Made by a program: the position numbers and the translations under genes. A stretch of DNA of 64,000 nucleotides, taken from contig NZ_WOEY01000085.1 in assembly GCF_013177695.1 (NCBI RefSeq), forward strand, positions 22,400 through 86,399, given 5' to 3'. Below are positions 8,780 through 17,750 of this stretch, in pieces. Each line of letters begins with the position of its first letter. The first letter of the stretch is position 1. Origin of the DNA: Paraburkholderia solitsugae. GTDB taxonomy: Bacteria; Pseudomonadota; Gammaproteobacteria; Burkholderiales; Burkholderiaceae. The notes below the pieces were generated by a model. The model did no database searches and was not told the origin of the DNA. It saw only the letters and a list, made by a program, of their open reading frames with translations.

Positions 8780-9109
8780 CTATTTCCGACCTTCCGCCAC
8801 CGCTAGTTGCATGATCGGCAACGTCATCGCGGCGTCGATCACGTCGATATAGTCGACATAATCCGTGTACAGGCCGCTCGTTACTGCCAGCAGACCACCG
8901 AATCCGTAGTGGAAATCCGCCGCAACAATGGGCCTGAACCCCGAGGCATAGTGGGCCCGTGACACGCACCCACTCAGGTCATCCGCGACGCCCGAGGGAC
9001 CGCTGCCATGGCCGGCTGCGAAAGCATTGATGCTCTCCAGGCGCAAACCATGGCGGATCGCAGGACAACAGATCGATGCCACGACCAGAACGAGTATGAG
9101 GATGCGCAT
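8780..9109 (-). CDS. Hypothetical exported small protein
   Basis: Not recognised. A 109-aa frame from ATG 9109 starts with a good signal-peptide-like segment (MRILILVLVVASICC) and contains an odd aromatic and acidic stretch (GLYTDYVDYIDVIDAAM). Two cysteines at the end of the hydrophobic core might make a lipobox, but the match is weak. The ribosome-binding site is poor and the frame continues upstream without a stop to 9367, so both start and reality are uncertain. It is convergent with the atypical response regulator. Confidence 0.35.
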   Translation of the reverse strand: MRILILVLVVASICCPAIRHGLRLESINAFAAGHGSGPSGVADDLSGCVSRAHYASGFRPIVAADFHYGFGGLLAVTSGLYTDYVDYIDVIDAAMTLPIMQLAVAEGRK

Positions 9110-9231
9110 AGGGAGATGCTCAAAGTTGATCTTGCAATTCAGACAGCCATAGGATACCGAAGTTTTTTTGGCTGAATTACCACCTCTTTCTGCTGGACCG
9201 GCACATTCTCGGCGACGAGGTTCGGCAGCGC

Positions 9232-9594
9232 TCAGGCGCGCCGCAGACGCACGCGGCCCGCAGGCGCAGCGGGGTCGTCCGTCAGGGTGTGACGCTGGCC
9301 GTCGCGATGCATACGCACACGCTCCCTGATCTCGGCCACGGTCGCGGCGCCTCGCACGGCAATGCAAGAGTACTCACCATGGCGGTTGATCCACTCGACG
9401 ATCCGGTAGCACTCGCCCCACAGTTGCATGAACGGCGCAGAAACGCGGCAGCCGCGTATCTTGACGACGTCCGCAACCGGTGCTGCGCGAACGCCGCTTT
9501 CAGCCTTGCCGCGCGCTGTGGCAGCGGTGACTGTCTTTCGGCCGGGCCGGAAACCGCGCGACTCGGCACGGCTCACAGGTGAGGAGACTTGCAT
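9232..9594 (-). CDS. Hypothetical protein, 120 aa
   Basis: Not recognised. The N-terminal 45 residues are basic and look disordered; the C-terminal half looks folded (MQLWGECYRIVEWINRHGEY, then AATVAEIRERVRMHRDGQ). A GTGGAG ribosome-binding site lies about 9 bases before ATG 9594, supporting translation. No signal peptide or membrane helix is seen. It is divergent from the BaeSR-like pair but nothing links it to that system functionally. Confidence 0.55.
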   Translation of the reverse strand: MQVSSPVSRAESRGFRPGRKTVTAATARGKAESGVRAAPVADVVKIRGCRVSAPFMQLWGECYRIVEWINRHGEYSCIAVRGAATVAEIRERVRMHRDGQRHTLTDDPAAPAGRVRLRRA

Positions 9595-9847
9595 GAAATT
9601 GCTCCACTGACGGAACTAACGACCGAATATGGCCTCTTTGTCAGGCCACCGTAAAAATGCCAAACCATCATATCCAGACAACGCGCAGACACAACGAAGA
9701 AAGGATGGAGAAGTTGTGGAGATTCGGTGGCAACTGTGGATTGACGTCGCATTCATCTAGAATTCAGCCATGCAAAGTGAAACCATCCGCGTTCGTCCAG
9801 GCCGTCCTTTCGGAACCCTTCTCTCTCGCGCGCGGCCGCAGCAGCGA

Positions 9848-11479
9848 ATGAAGATGCGCTTTGGCATCACCTGGAAAATGTTCCTCGCGGTACTCATCGC
9901 TTGCCTGGCGATTTCCTTAACAATGGGTTACGCCTTGCGCGTGAGCTTTGAAAACGGTTTCCTGCACTACGTTCGCGAGCGCAACGCGGGGCGCATCAAA
10001 GCCGTCATGGCGAAGGTCACGAGCGAATACGCCGCTCACGGCAACTGGAATTTCCTGCGGCAACATCCTGATGCATGGCTCGCGCTGCTGGACGGCGCCG
10101 CCCACGACGCCCTGCGCGAAGAACTCGCCACAGCGCAGTTGGGCAAGCTGCCGGGCTGGCGAACCTTTCCCGGAAGCGGCAGTGTTCAGCAACTGCTCGG
10201 GCCGCTCTCGGGCCCGTCTGAAGGACCGCACTGGGGCATGCGCCTTCCGCCGGCGCCGCCGCGCAATCCCGACATCACGATGGAGCGTGACCGTGTGTCC
10301 GCAAGCGGTGTCGTGGGCGGCGAAGGGAGTTATGACCGGGCGCCCATACCGCCTTCGCAAGACAGCGTGATCCGCGACACGCCGCCCGAGGGCCCGCCCG
10401 TCACGCTCTACGACGCCAGCCACGAACTCGTGGCGAGCACCGGCCGGCCGCCGCCACCCGGCAGCACGATGAGACCGGTGGTCTACAGCGGCAAGGTCGT
10501 GGGCTGGCTCTCCGTGAACGGGCCCGACACGCTTTCGGACGCTGCCGACATCGCCTTCCAGGCCCAGCAGAAGCGCTCGACGTGGGAGATCGCGGGCGTG
10601 GCGGTCGTGCTTGCGGCGCTCGTCGCGCTGATACTTGCGCGCATCGTTCTCGCCCCGGTCAAGCGTTTGATGAACGCGACCCACCGCCTGGCTGGCGGCG
10701 ACTACACGACACGGGTGCCGGCCGGTAGACGCGACGAGCTTGGCCGCCTCGCGGGTGACTTCAACGTGCTGGCCGATTCGCTACAAAAGGCCGAGCGCTC
10801 CCGGCGCGATTTCATTGCGGATATTTCACACGAGCTGCGCACGCCACTCGCCGTGCTGCGCGGCGAGCTGGAAGCCATTGAAGACGGTGTGCATGTGTTC
10901 AGCCGCGATTCGCTCACTTCACTGCAAACCGAAGTGAACATGCTCAACAAGCTCATCGAGGACTTATACGAGCTTTCTCTGAGCGATGTCGGCGCACTCA
11001 GCTACCGCAAGACGCCGACCCATGTCGGGCAATTGGCGCGGGCTTCGATCGAGGCCATGCGGGAGTCGTTCAAGGCGAAACGGATTGAGCTCGACCTGAC
11101 CTGCATGCCGGCAATCGCCAACACGACTTTCGCCGTCGACCCCGCGCGTTTCGTCCAGTTGCTGAAAAACCTGCTGCAAAATTCTTTGCGCTATACCGAT
11201 CCGGACGGCCACGTGCGCGTGTCGCTTTCGCAGAGCGCCAACGGTTGGCAACTTGACGTGCAGGATTCGCTGCCCGGTGTGCCCGAGGCCGCGCTCGGCC
11301 ATCTGTTCGACCGTTTCTATCGCGTGGACGAATCACGCCGCCGTCAGAACGGTGGCGCGGGGCTCGGCCTCTCGCTGTGCCACGCCATTGTGACGGCGCA
11401 TGGCGGCACGATCGACGCCCAGGCCTCGCCACTCGGCGGCGTCTGGATTACGGCCCGCTTTCCGCCGGAAGGAGACTGA
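9848..11479 (+). CDS. baeS: BaeS-like sensor histidine kinase
   Basis: Inner-membrane sensor kinase of a two-component system. From ATG 9848 it has 543 aa: a first transmembrane helix (about residues 10-28), a periplasmic sensor region rich in Pro and Gly (about 30-245), a second helix (about 247-267), HAMP (LAPVKRLMNATHRLAGGDYTTRVP), the H-box ISHELRTPLAVLRGELEA with phosphoacceptor His328, and an HATPase domain with GAGLGLSL near the end. An in-frame ATG at 9770 would add 26 basic residues before the first helix. The cognate regulator follows 4 bp later. BaeS homologues respond to envelope stress and control efflux; that role is inferred, and no efflux genes are adjacent. Confidence 0.88.
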   Translation: MKMRFGITWKMFLAVLIACLAISLTMGYALRVSFENGFLHYVRERNAGRIKAVMAKVTSEYAAHGNWNFLRQHPDAWLALLDGAAHDALREELATAQLGKLPGWRTFPGSGSVQQLLGPLSGPSEGPHWGMRLPPAPPRNPDITMERDRVSASGVVGGEGSYDRAPIPPSQDSVIRDTPPEGPPVTLYDASHELVASTGRPPPPGSTMRPVVYSGKVVGWLSVNGPDTLSDAADIAFQAQQKRSTWEIAGVAVVLAALVALILARIVLAPVKRLMNATHRLAGGDYTTRVPAGRRDELGRLAGDFNVLADSLQKAERSRRDFIADISHELRTPLAVLRGELEAIEDGVHVFSRDSLTSLQTEVNMLNKLIEDLYELSLSDVGALSYRKTPTHVGQLARASIEAMRESFKAKRIELDLTCMPAIANTTFAVDPARFVQLLKNLLQNSLRYTDPDGHVRVSLSQSANGWQLDVQDSLPGVPEAALGHLFDRFYRVDESRRRQNGGAGLGLSLCHAIVTAHGGTIDAQASPLGGVWITARFPPEGD

Positions 11480-11483
11480 CCTC

Positions 11484-12188
11484 ATGACCGAAGGGCGCCC
11501 TTCGCACATCCTGATCGTCGAGGATGAACCCAAGCTCGCCGCCGTGCTCGAAGCATATTTGCACCTCGAGGGCTTCGCCACCACGATCCTCGACGACGGC
11601 CATCAGGTGATGCCATTCATTCGCGCAACGCCGCCGGCGCTGATGCTGCTCGACCTCATGTTGCCCGGGCGCAGCGGTATGGATATCTGCCGGGAGCTAC
11701 GGCAATCGTCGGCGTTGCCCGTCATTATCCTGACCGCGCGCATCGATGAAATCGACCGTCTGCTGGGTCTCGAGATCGGTGCCGACGACTACGTCTGCAA
11801 ACCGTTCAGCCCGCGTGAAGTGGTTGCGCGCGTCAAGGCGATTCTGCGCCGTGCAACGCCTGCCGCAGCCACGTCGGCTGCGGACGGTTTGCCACAGGCG
11901 CCACGCGGTCTCGAAGTCGACGAGCAGTTTCATCATGCCTTACTCGACGGCAAGGAACTCAAACTCACGCCGCTTGAATTACGGCTCCTCGTGCTGCTGA
12001 TGAAATCGCCGGGACGCATTTTTCCGCGCGACTACCTGCTGAATCATCTCTACGCGGATCACCGGGTGGTCACCGACCGAACCATCGACAGCCATATCAA
12101 GAACCTGCGCCGCAAGCTGCAGGGCGCACGGCCGGACAGCGAGCCTATCGGGTCCGTGTACGGCGTGGGTTACCGGCTGGAAATCTGA
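11484..12188 (+). CDS. baeR: BaeR-like OmpR-family response regulator
   Basis: Response regulator of 234 aa. The receiver domain has intact catalytic residues: acidic ILIVEDEPK, phosphoacceptor Asp57 in LMLLDLMLPG and the lysine of VCKPF. The winged-helix DNA-binding domain covers about residues 135-232 and ends GSVYGVGYRLEI. The start at 11484 is preceded by GGAAGGAG and lies 4 bp after the kinase stop, so the two are co-transcribed and probably coupled. It is convergent with the LysR gene downstream. Confidence 0.9.
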   Translation: MTEGRPSHILIVEDEPKLAAVLEAYLHLEGFATTILDDGHQVMPFIRATPPALMLLDLMLPGRSGMDICRELRQSSALPVIILTARIDEIDRLLGLEIGADDYVCKPFSPREVVARVKAILRRATPAAATSAADGLPQAPRGLEVDEQFHHALLDGKELKLTPLELRLLVLLMKSPGRIFPRDYLLNHLYADHRVVTDRTIDSHIKNLRRKLQGARPDSEPIGSVYGVGYRLEI

Positions 12189-12244
12189 TCGCTATGATCC
12201 GGTGCCTCATTGCTGTCCTCATCGGGCGCTAACCCGGTTCGAAT

Positions 12245-13186
12245 TCAGCTCGCCTGGCCCACACCCATTGTGTCAGGCGGCGGGCTCCATTGCGCGAATT
12301 CCTCGCTCAGAAAGTCGACGCACACCCGTACCTTCGCCGACTGCGCGAGCCGCGCCGGGTACACGGCCCACAGGTTCGCCGGTTGCGTGACATCCGGTAG
12401 AACCTGCTGCAACTGGCCGCTGTCGAGCAGCGGCCGCACGTCCCACATCGAGCGCAACACGATTCCACGTCCCGCCAACGCCCATTGCACCGCCACCTCA
12501 CCGTGATTGGTCGATAACGGTCCCGTCACCTTGATTGATACCGCTTCGCCGCGCACGGTCAAACGCCACAGACCGAATGGATGGTCGCGCTCCTTGATCG
12601 CGAGACACGCGTGCGACGACAGGTCGGCGACTTGCCGCGGCGTGCCGTGCCGGGCGAGATAGCCGGGCGACGCGCACAGCACGCGATGATTCGACGCGAG
12701 CCGTTTGGCAATCAGATGCGGTGCGATCTCGTCGCCGATCCGGATATCGAGGTCGAAGCCTTCGCCGCCTACGTCGACGAGACGGTCGAACAGATCGAGC
12801 CGCACGCTCAGTTGCGGATACCGCTCCGAAAACCGGGCCAACGCGGGCGCCACGAAACGGCGGCCAAAGCCGAAGCTGCTGGAGATGCGCAACTTGCCGC
12901 CGGGAATGCGGCGCGTGGTGGAGACGTCTTCCACGAGTTGGTCGACGTCGTCGAGAATTTTTTCGGCCCAGGTGTAGACCCGTTCCCCGGCCTCAGTAAT
13001 CGCGACGCGCCGTGTGGAACGGTGCAATAAACGCGTACCGAGCGTAGTCTCGAGCACATTGATGCGTTTGCTGACGTACGCCGCGGACACTGAGAGCGCC
13101 TCCGCCGCCGCGCTGAAGCTCGATTTGCGCGCCACTTCACAAAACACGCGCAAATCGCCGAGATCGGGTGACGGGACGGTATTCAT
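12245..13186 (-). CDS. LysR-family regulator, divergent from tartrate dehydrogenase gene
   Basis: LysR-type regulator of 313 aa from ATG 13186, with an N-terminal helix-turn-helix (about residues 8-66, VFCEVARKSSFSAAAEALSV) and a C-terminal effector-binding domain. The frame is open upstream to 13228, but 13186 gives the standard LysR N-terminus. It is divergent from the tartrate/D-malate dehydrogenase gene, the classical arrangement for a regulator activating a neighbour, as DmlR does for dmlA in E. coli. A near-perfect inverted repeat lies between the two genes. The effector is probably tartrate, malate or a related hydroxy acid. Confidence 0.9.
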   Translation of the reverse strand: MNTVPSPDLGDLRVFCEVARKSSFSAAAEALSVSAAYVSKRINVLETTLGTRLLHRSTRRVAITEAGERVYTWAEKILDDVDQLVEDVSTTRRIPGGKLRISSSFGFGRRFVAPALARFSERYPQLSVRLDLFDRLVDVGGEGFDLDIRIGDEIAPHLIAKRLASNHRVLCASPGYLARHGTPRQVADLSSHACLAIKERDHPFGLWRLTVRGEAVSIKVTGPLSTNHGEVAVQWALAGRGIVLRSMWDVRPLLDSGQLQQVLPDVTQPANLWAVYPARLAQSAKVRVCVDFLSEEFAQWSPPPDTMGVGQAS

Positions 13187-13210
13187 AGGTCGCTTAATCG
13201 CACATGAGTT

Positions 13211-13229
13211 TGTACACGAATCGTGCACA
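13211..13229. promoter_or_regulatory. Putative LysR binding site (LTTR box)
   Basis: TGTACACGA-A-TCGTGCACA: 9-bp arms with a single mismatch around one central base, in the 136-bp gap between the divergent LysR and dehydrogenase genes. Its T...A symmetry and placement fit a LysR recognition site. Confidence 0.5.
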
Positions 13230-13322
13230 GTGGCTTAACTAAAGCGACCATTTTAGGCTCAAACAGCAGGAATAAAATAACCGCTATCGAAACATCAAAC
13301 GTCCTAATGGAGGAGCACCAAC

Positions 13323-14405
13323 ATGGCAAAGACCTATCGGATTGCGGTCATACCCGGCGACGGCATCGGTGTCGAAGTGATGCCGGAAGCCATTCGCGTG
13401 CTGGACACGGTAAAAAAGCGCTTCGGCATCGAACTGGAGTATCAGCACATTGAATGGGCAAGCTGCGATTACTACGCCAAGCACGGCAAGATGATGCCGG
13501 ACGACTGGAAGGCCCAACTGCAATCCGCCGACGCGATTCTGTTCGGCGCGGTCGGCTGGCCCGACACGGTGCCCGACCATATCTCGCTGTGGGGCTCGCT
13601 TTTGAAGTTTCGGCGCGAATTCGATCAGTACATCAACCTGCGCCCTGCCCGACTCTTCGCCGGCGTGCCTTCGCCGCTCGCGGGACGCAAGGCTGGCGAC
13701 ATCGATTTCTGGATCGTGCGCGAGAACACCGAGGGCGAATATTCGTCGGTGGGTGGCGTGATGTTCGAAGGCACCGAGCGTGAGTTCGTGCTGCAGGAAT
13801 CCGTGTTCACGCGGCACGGCAGCGAACGCGTGCTGAAGTTCGCGTTCGATCTGGCGCAACGGCGCGAACGCAAGAAGATCACGGTGGCCACGAAGAGCAA
13901 CGGTATCGCGATCAGCATGCCGTGGTGGGACAAATGCGCGGCCGGCATCGCGGCGCAGTATCCGGATGTGACCTGGGACAAGCAGCACATCGACATTCTC
14001 TGCGCGCGCTTCGTGCTGAACCCGGACCGCTTCGACGTGGTGGCCGCCACCAATCTGTTCGGCGACATCCTGTCCGATCTCGGTCCTGCCTGCACGGGCA
14101 CGATCGGCCTTGCGCCCTCGGCCAATCTGAATCCGGAACGCAAGTTTCCCTCGCTGTTCGAACCCGTGCACGGTTCGGCACCTGACATCGCCGGCAAGAA
14201 TATCGCCAATCCGATCGCGATGATCTGGTCGGCTGCCATGATGCTCGACTTCCTCGGCAATCACGAGGGCGCGGAACGCGAGGCGCATGACGCGATTCTC
14301 ACGGCGATCGAAGCGACGCTGATCGAAGGTCCGCATACGGGCGACCTCGGCGGCAAGGCGAATACCACCGAAGTCGGCCAGGCCATCGCGGCTAAACTCG
14401 GCTGA
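13323..14405 (+). CDS. Tartrate / D-malate dehydrogenase (decarboxylating)
   Basis: NAD-dependent beta-decarboxylating dehydrogenase of the isocitrate/isopropylmalate dehydrogenase family, 360 aa, cytoplasmic. It matches the tartrate dehydrogenase/DmlA branch, which oxidises D-malate, tartrate or similar 2-hydroxy acids, often with loss of CO2. Visible signatures are the N-terminal IPGDGIG motif, the Arg-rich substrate segment EFDQYINLRPARLF, and the metal-binding region near NLFGDILSDLG, followed by EPVHGSAPDIAG. A GGAGG ribosome-binding site precedes ATG 13323. It is followed 37 bp later by an aspartoacylase-family gene and then a cupin, probably as one operon. Confidence 0.88.
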   Translation: MAKTYRIAVIPGDGIGVEVMPEAIRVLDTVKKRFGIELEYQHIEWASCDYYAKHGKMMPDDWKAQLQSADAILFGAVGWPDTVPDHISLWGSLLKFRREFDQYINLRPARLFAGVPSPLAGRKAGDIDFWIVRENTEGEYSSVGGVMFEGTEREFVLQESVFTRHGSERVLKFAFDLAQRRERKKITVATKSNGIAISMPWWDKCAAGIAAQYPDVTWDKQHIDILCARFVLNPDRFDVVAATNLFGDILSDLGPACTGTIGLAPSANLNPERKFPSLFEPVHGSAPDIAGKNIANPIAMIWSAAMMLDFLGNHEGAEREAHDAILTAIEATLIEGPHTGDLGGKANTTEVGQAIAAKLG

Positions 14406-14442
14406 GCCTGCCGATCCCAACCCTCTGCGAGGACACTGTCGA

Positions 14443-15432
14443 ATGAGCATGGAAGCCTACCCCATCGAAGTCGAATTCCCCGATATTTCGGTTCACGAAC
14501 AATCGTCGTCCGGCATCGCCTACGTTCATACGTTCGACTCCGGTGTGCCGGGACCGCATGTGATGATCAACGCGCTCACACACGGCAACGAAGTGTGCGG
14601 CGCGATCGTCGTCGACGAACTGCTGCGCCGCGCTTTGAGGCCGCGTCGCGGACGCCTCACGCTGGCCTTTGCGAACGTCGCCGCCTATCAGCGCTTCGAT
14701 CCGGCGCAACCCGATGCGGCCCGCTTCGTCGATCAGGACTTCAATCGCGTGTGGACCGCCACGGTGCTCGACGATACGTCGCGCACGTCGAGCGAATTGG
14801 TCCGCGCACGCGAGATGCGCCCGGTGATCGACACCGTCGACGCACTGCTCGATCTGCATTCGATGCATGAGAAATGCAAGCCGCTGATCGTGGCGGGACC
14901 ACTGCAGAAAGGCGTCGACCTTGCGGTGCGCCTCGGCACACCCGCCACGGTGATCTGCGACGAGGGCCATCCCGAAGGCCGCCGCATGCGCGATTACGAA
15001 GGTTTCGGCACGGCGGACAGCGCGAAACACGCGTTGCTGATCGAGTGCGGACAACACTGGGAACGCAGCGCGGTCGCCGTGGCGCGCGACACGACCGCGC
15101 GCTTCCTGCTGCTGGCCGGCGTGATCGACGAAGCCGATCTGCCGGACGGCTGGCTGGCACCCCTGCCGCCCACCCAGCACATCGTCCGCGTGACGCAGCC
15201 GGTGGTCGCGACCAGCATGGATTTTCGATTCGCGGCGCCCTACACCGGCCTGGAGATCTTTCCGGATGCCGGCACCGTCATCGGCTGGTCGAACGGCGAA
15301 GCGGTGGTCACGCCTTACGACAACTGCATGCTCGTCATGCCGTCGCTGCGGCAGTTGCGTCCTGGGGTCACCGTCGTGCGACTGGGCAAGATAGAACAGA
15401 CCGTCACGAACACGAACACGAGCGGCCGATGA
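14443..15432 (+). CDS. Succinylglutamate desuccinylase / aspartoacylase family hydrolase
   Basis: Zinc-dependent M14-like amidohydrolase of 329 aa. The AstE/AspA signature is intact: H47 and E50 in NALTHGNEVCG and H139 in LLDLHSMHEK as zinc ligands, and E201 in ALLIECGQHWE as the likely general base. Relatives remove an acyl group from N-acyl amino acids. Its genes co-occur here with a hydroxy-acid dehydrogenase and a cupin, not with arginine catabolism, so the substrate is probably different from N-acetylaspartate or succinylglutamate. No signal peptide. Confidence 0.85.
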   Translation: MSMEAYPIEVEFPDISVHEQSSSGIAYVHTFDSGVPGPHVMINALTHGNEVCGAIVVDELLRRALRPRRGRLTLAFANVAAYQRFDPAQPDAARFVDQDFNRVWTATVLDDTSRTSSELVRAREMRPVIDTVDALLDLHSMHEKCKPLIVAGPLQKGVDLAVRLGTPATVICDEGHPEGRRMRDYEGFGTADSAKHALLIECGQHWERSAVAVARDTTARFLLLAGVIDEADLPDGWLAPLPPTQHIVRVTQPVVATSMDFRFAAPYTGLEIFPDAGTVIGWSNGEAVVTPYDNCMLVMPSLRQLRPGVTVVRLGKIEQTVTNTNTSGR

Positions 15433-15466
15433 ATCGGTTCATGCACATTCAAAAGGTAACGTGAAG

Positions 15467-15811
15467 ATGAAGGTCCAAAGCATCAAGCAAAGCGTGAGTC
15501 TGCCGAATCTGGAAGACTGGGGCACGGCAGGGCTGCCCGGCACGACGCCGCTTCAGGTGTCGGGCGTGCAGCGCGTCATCAAGGGCAGTGAATCCATCGA
15601 CACCGGTATTTTCGAATGCACGGCGGGCACGTATCGCCGTTCGGTCAAGCAGGCCGAGGTGATGCACTTCCTCGCCGGGCGCGGCCGCTTCACGCCCGAT
15701 AACGAAGAGACCGTCCATTTTGAAAGCGGCGACACGCTCTTTTTCGAAGCCAATACGGAAGGGCTTTGGGAAGTCGAGGAAACGATGCGAAAAGTATATG
15801 TGATCTTCTGA
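15467..15811 (+). CDS. Cupin domain protein (DUF861/EutQ-like)
   Basis: Small single-domain cupin of 114 aa. The barrel motifs are visible as GIFECTAGTYRRSV, the VMHFLAGRGRFTPD turn, and HFESGDTLFFEANTEGLWEV, typical of the DUF861 group. The metal-binding histidine pattern is incomplete, so catalysis is uncertain. It lies 34 bp after the aspartoacylase-family gene and is probably co-transcribed. A GTG at 15461 with closer AAGG spacing is an alternative start. It may bind or isomerise a sugar acid or small carboxylate. Confidence 0.8.
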   Translation: MKVQSIKQSVSLPNLEDWGTAGLPGTTPLQVSGVQRVIKGSESIDTGIFECTAGTYRRSVKQAEVMHFLAGRGRFTPDNEETVHFESGDTLFFEANTEGLWEVEETMRKVYVIF

Positions 15812-15814
15812 GCA

Positions 15815-15829
15815 CGGCCCCGAGGGCCG
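15815..15829 (+). terminator. Short GC hairpin after cupin gene
   Basis: CGGCCC-CGA-GGGCCG, 3 bp after the cupin stop codon. The stem is only 6 bp and there is no T-run, so it is a weak terminator candidate. Confidence 0.3.
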
Positions 15830-16091
15830 CCCCTCGGCGCTTGCCCCCGCACCTACTACACCCCGCTCCCGGCGCGCCCTGCGCCGCGGCATCCACAGAC
15901 ATTTCCACTGTCCTTTCGCGCTGCCTCATTCGATGGGCATCGGCACCATAGTCGGGTAATCCCGCGTTGCCCCTCCTTGTCAAACTACTTACAGTTCGGC
16001 ATGTTCTTATAGAGAATCCGAGTTCTTTATGCGAACAAAACAGGCGAAATTATCGGCGCCCGGGTCACGCGTATCCTCTCGTAGGTCAAGG

Positions 16092-16298
16092 CAGGTCAAC
16101 CTGTCCGAGTACGATGCACTGTCGAAGCGCATCGACCTCTATGCGCTGCAGGCGTTCCAGCGCACCAACGGCAACATGCCCGGCACGGCGGGTTCGGGTC
16201 ACATCATCGCGGTCACCGCAACCATCGGCGACGGTTTCCAGAGCGCGTCGTCGTCGCGCAGCCAGTTCGCCGCCGGCGTAGGCATCGTGCACCGCTTC
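16092..16298 (+). pseudogene. Remnant of a Burkholderia-type porin, C-terminal part
   Basis: The frame through this stretch reads like the last 65-70 residues of a trimeric porin of the OmpC-like Burkholderia family: LSEYDALSKRIDLYALQAFQ, then RTNGN, a loop, and a final strand ending VGIVHRF, the typical porin C-terminus. No stop codon follows the terminal Phe, and no upstream porin sequence or start is present. A hairpin resembling the original terminator survives 28 bp downstream. It is best read as a decayed 3' fragment. Confidence 0.7.
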
Positions 16299-16326
16299 CA
16301 ACCGGCGTACGATCGTAATAGAAAGG

Positions 16327-16348
16327 AAGGCTCGTTACGGCGAGCCTT
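16327..16348 (+). terminator. Terminator hairpin left from the porin gene
   Basis: AAGGCTCG (16327-16334), a 6-base loop and CGAGCCTT (16341-16348) followed by TTA. It lies just after the porin remnant and 27 bp before the transporter start. Confidence 0.55.
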
Positions 16349-16375
16349 TACGTATTCTGCAGTCAGGAGACCATC

Positions 16376-17734
16376 ATGAGCCGCAGCACCGCTGTGAACG
16401 TTCAAACGTTTATCAACGACCACCCCTTCTCGCCGTTCCAGTGGCTCATCTTCTTGATGTGTTTCGTCATCGTCCTGCTGGACGGTTTTGACACAGCCGC
16501 GATCGGCTTCATTGCACCGTCGTTAATCGCCGAATGGGGCATCACACGGCCGGCGCTCGCGCCAGTACTCAGCGCGGCGCTGTTCGGCCTCGCGTGCGGC
16601 GCGCTCGTCTCGGGGCCGCTGTCCGACCGGCTCGGGCGGCGCTCGATGCTACTCGGCTCGGTGCTGCTGTTCGGCGTGACCTGCTTTGCTTCAGCGTTCT
16701 CGAACAGCATCGAACACCTGACTGTGCTGCGCTTCATCACCGGCGTCGGCCTCGGCGCAGCCATGCCGAATGCCGTGACGATGATGGGCGAATATAGCCC
16801 CGATCGCCGCCGCGCAACCGTGATCAATCTGATGTTCTGCGGCTTTCCGCTGGGCGCGGCCTTCGGCGGCTTTCTCGCGGCGTGGATGATTCCGCATTTC
16901 GGCTGGCGCAGTGTGCTGCTGCTCGGCGGTATCACGCCGCTGTTGCTGCTGATCGTGCTGGTGCTGAAGATGCCGGAATCGGTGCGCTACATGGTGGCCA
17001 ACAGTAAGCCGGTCGAACGGATCCGCGCAGCGCTGGCGCGCATTTCGAGCGACGCCGCGCAGGCCGACAGTTTCGTCATGACCGAAACCGCGCCGCAAAC
17101 CGGCGGCAAAGGCATGGGCGTGGTGCTGTCGCGTTCGTACATCATCGGCTCGGTGATGCTGTGGATCGCCTACTTCATGGGCCTCGTGATCTTCTATGCG
17201 TCGATCAACTGGATGCCGATTTTGCTGAAGGACGCCGGACTCACGCCGCAACGCGCGACGCTGATTTCCGCGCTGTTCCCGCTCGGCGGCGTAGGTGCCG
17301 TGCTGTGCGGCGTGCTGATGGACCGCTTCAACGCGAACCGCATTATCGCGGCCTGCTACGCGCTGACCGCCGTGAGCGTGTACTTCATCGGCCAGGCGGT
17401 CGGTAATGTCGGCGCGCTGGTATTCATCGTGTTCGTCGCGGGCGTGCTGATGAATACCGCACAGTCGTCGATGCCGGCGCTGGCTGCTGCGTTCTACCCG
17501 ACCCAAGGTCGTGGTACAGGCGTGGCGTGGATGCTGGGGATCGGCCGCTTCGGCGGAATCGCGGGGTCGTTCCTCGTGGCCGAACTGACGCGCCGCCACT
17601 TCACGTTCGCTGGCATCTTCGCGATGGTCGCGGTGGCGGGGCTGATTTCGTGCGTGGCCTTGCTGATCAAGCAGATGGCACGGCCGCATGTGGCCACGGC
17701 ACCTGGCGCGAAAACGGAGTCGTTTGGGCATTGA
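16376..17734 (+). CDS. MFS transporter, aromatic acid:H+ symporter (AAHS) type
   Basis: Inner-membrane transporter of 452 aa with 12 predicted helices. The MFS signature loop GPLSDRLGRRSML lies between helices 2 and 3, and helix 1 carries LLDGFDTAAIGF, typical of the PcaK/BenK-like AAHS group that imports aromatic or other organic acids with protons. It may feed the dehydrogenase/hydrolase operon just upstream, but the porin remnant and a terminator separate them. An IS200/IS605-family element begins about 15 bp after the stop. Confidence 0.88.
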   Translation: MSRSTAVNVQTFINDHPFSPFQWLIFLMCFVIVLLDGFDTAAIGFIAPSLIAEWGITRPALAPVLSAALFGLACGALVSGPLSDRLGRRSMLLGSVLLFGVTCFASAFSNSIEHLTVLRFITGVGLGAAMPNAVTMMGEYSPDRRRATVINLMFCGFPLGAAFGGFLAAWMIPHFGWRSVLLLGGITPLLLLIVLVLKMPESVRYMVANSKPVERIRAALARISSDAAQADSFVMTETAPQTGGKGMGVVLSRSYIIGSVMLWIAYFMGLVIFYASINWMPILLKDAGLTPQRATLISALFPLGGVGAVLCGVLMDRFNANRIIAACYALTAVSVYFIGQAVGNVGALVFIVFVAGVLMNTAQSSMPALAAAFYPTQGRGTGVAWMLGIGRFGGIAGSFLVAELTRRHFTFAGIFAMVAVAGLISCVALLIKQMARPHVATAPGAKTESFGH

Positions 17735-17750
17735 TCGAGTGCGCGTCAAA

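Noticed and set aside
12230..12250. tRNA T-loop-like GGTTCGAATTC
   Set aside because: The flanking arms do not pair and no cloverleaf can be drawn; it lies at the LysR gene end.
13284..14450. 388-codon minus-strand open frame
   Set aside because: Antisense to the tartrate/D-malate dehydrogenase, which has all family motifs.
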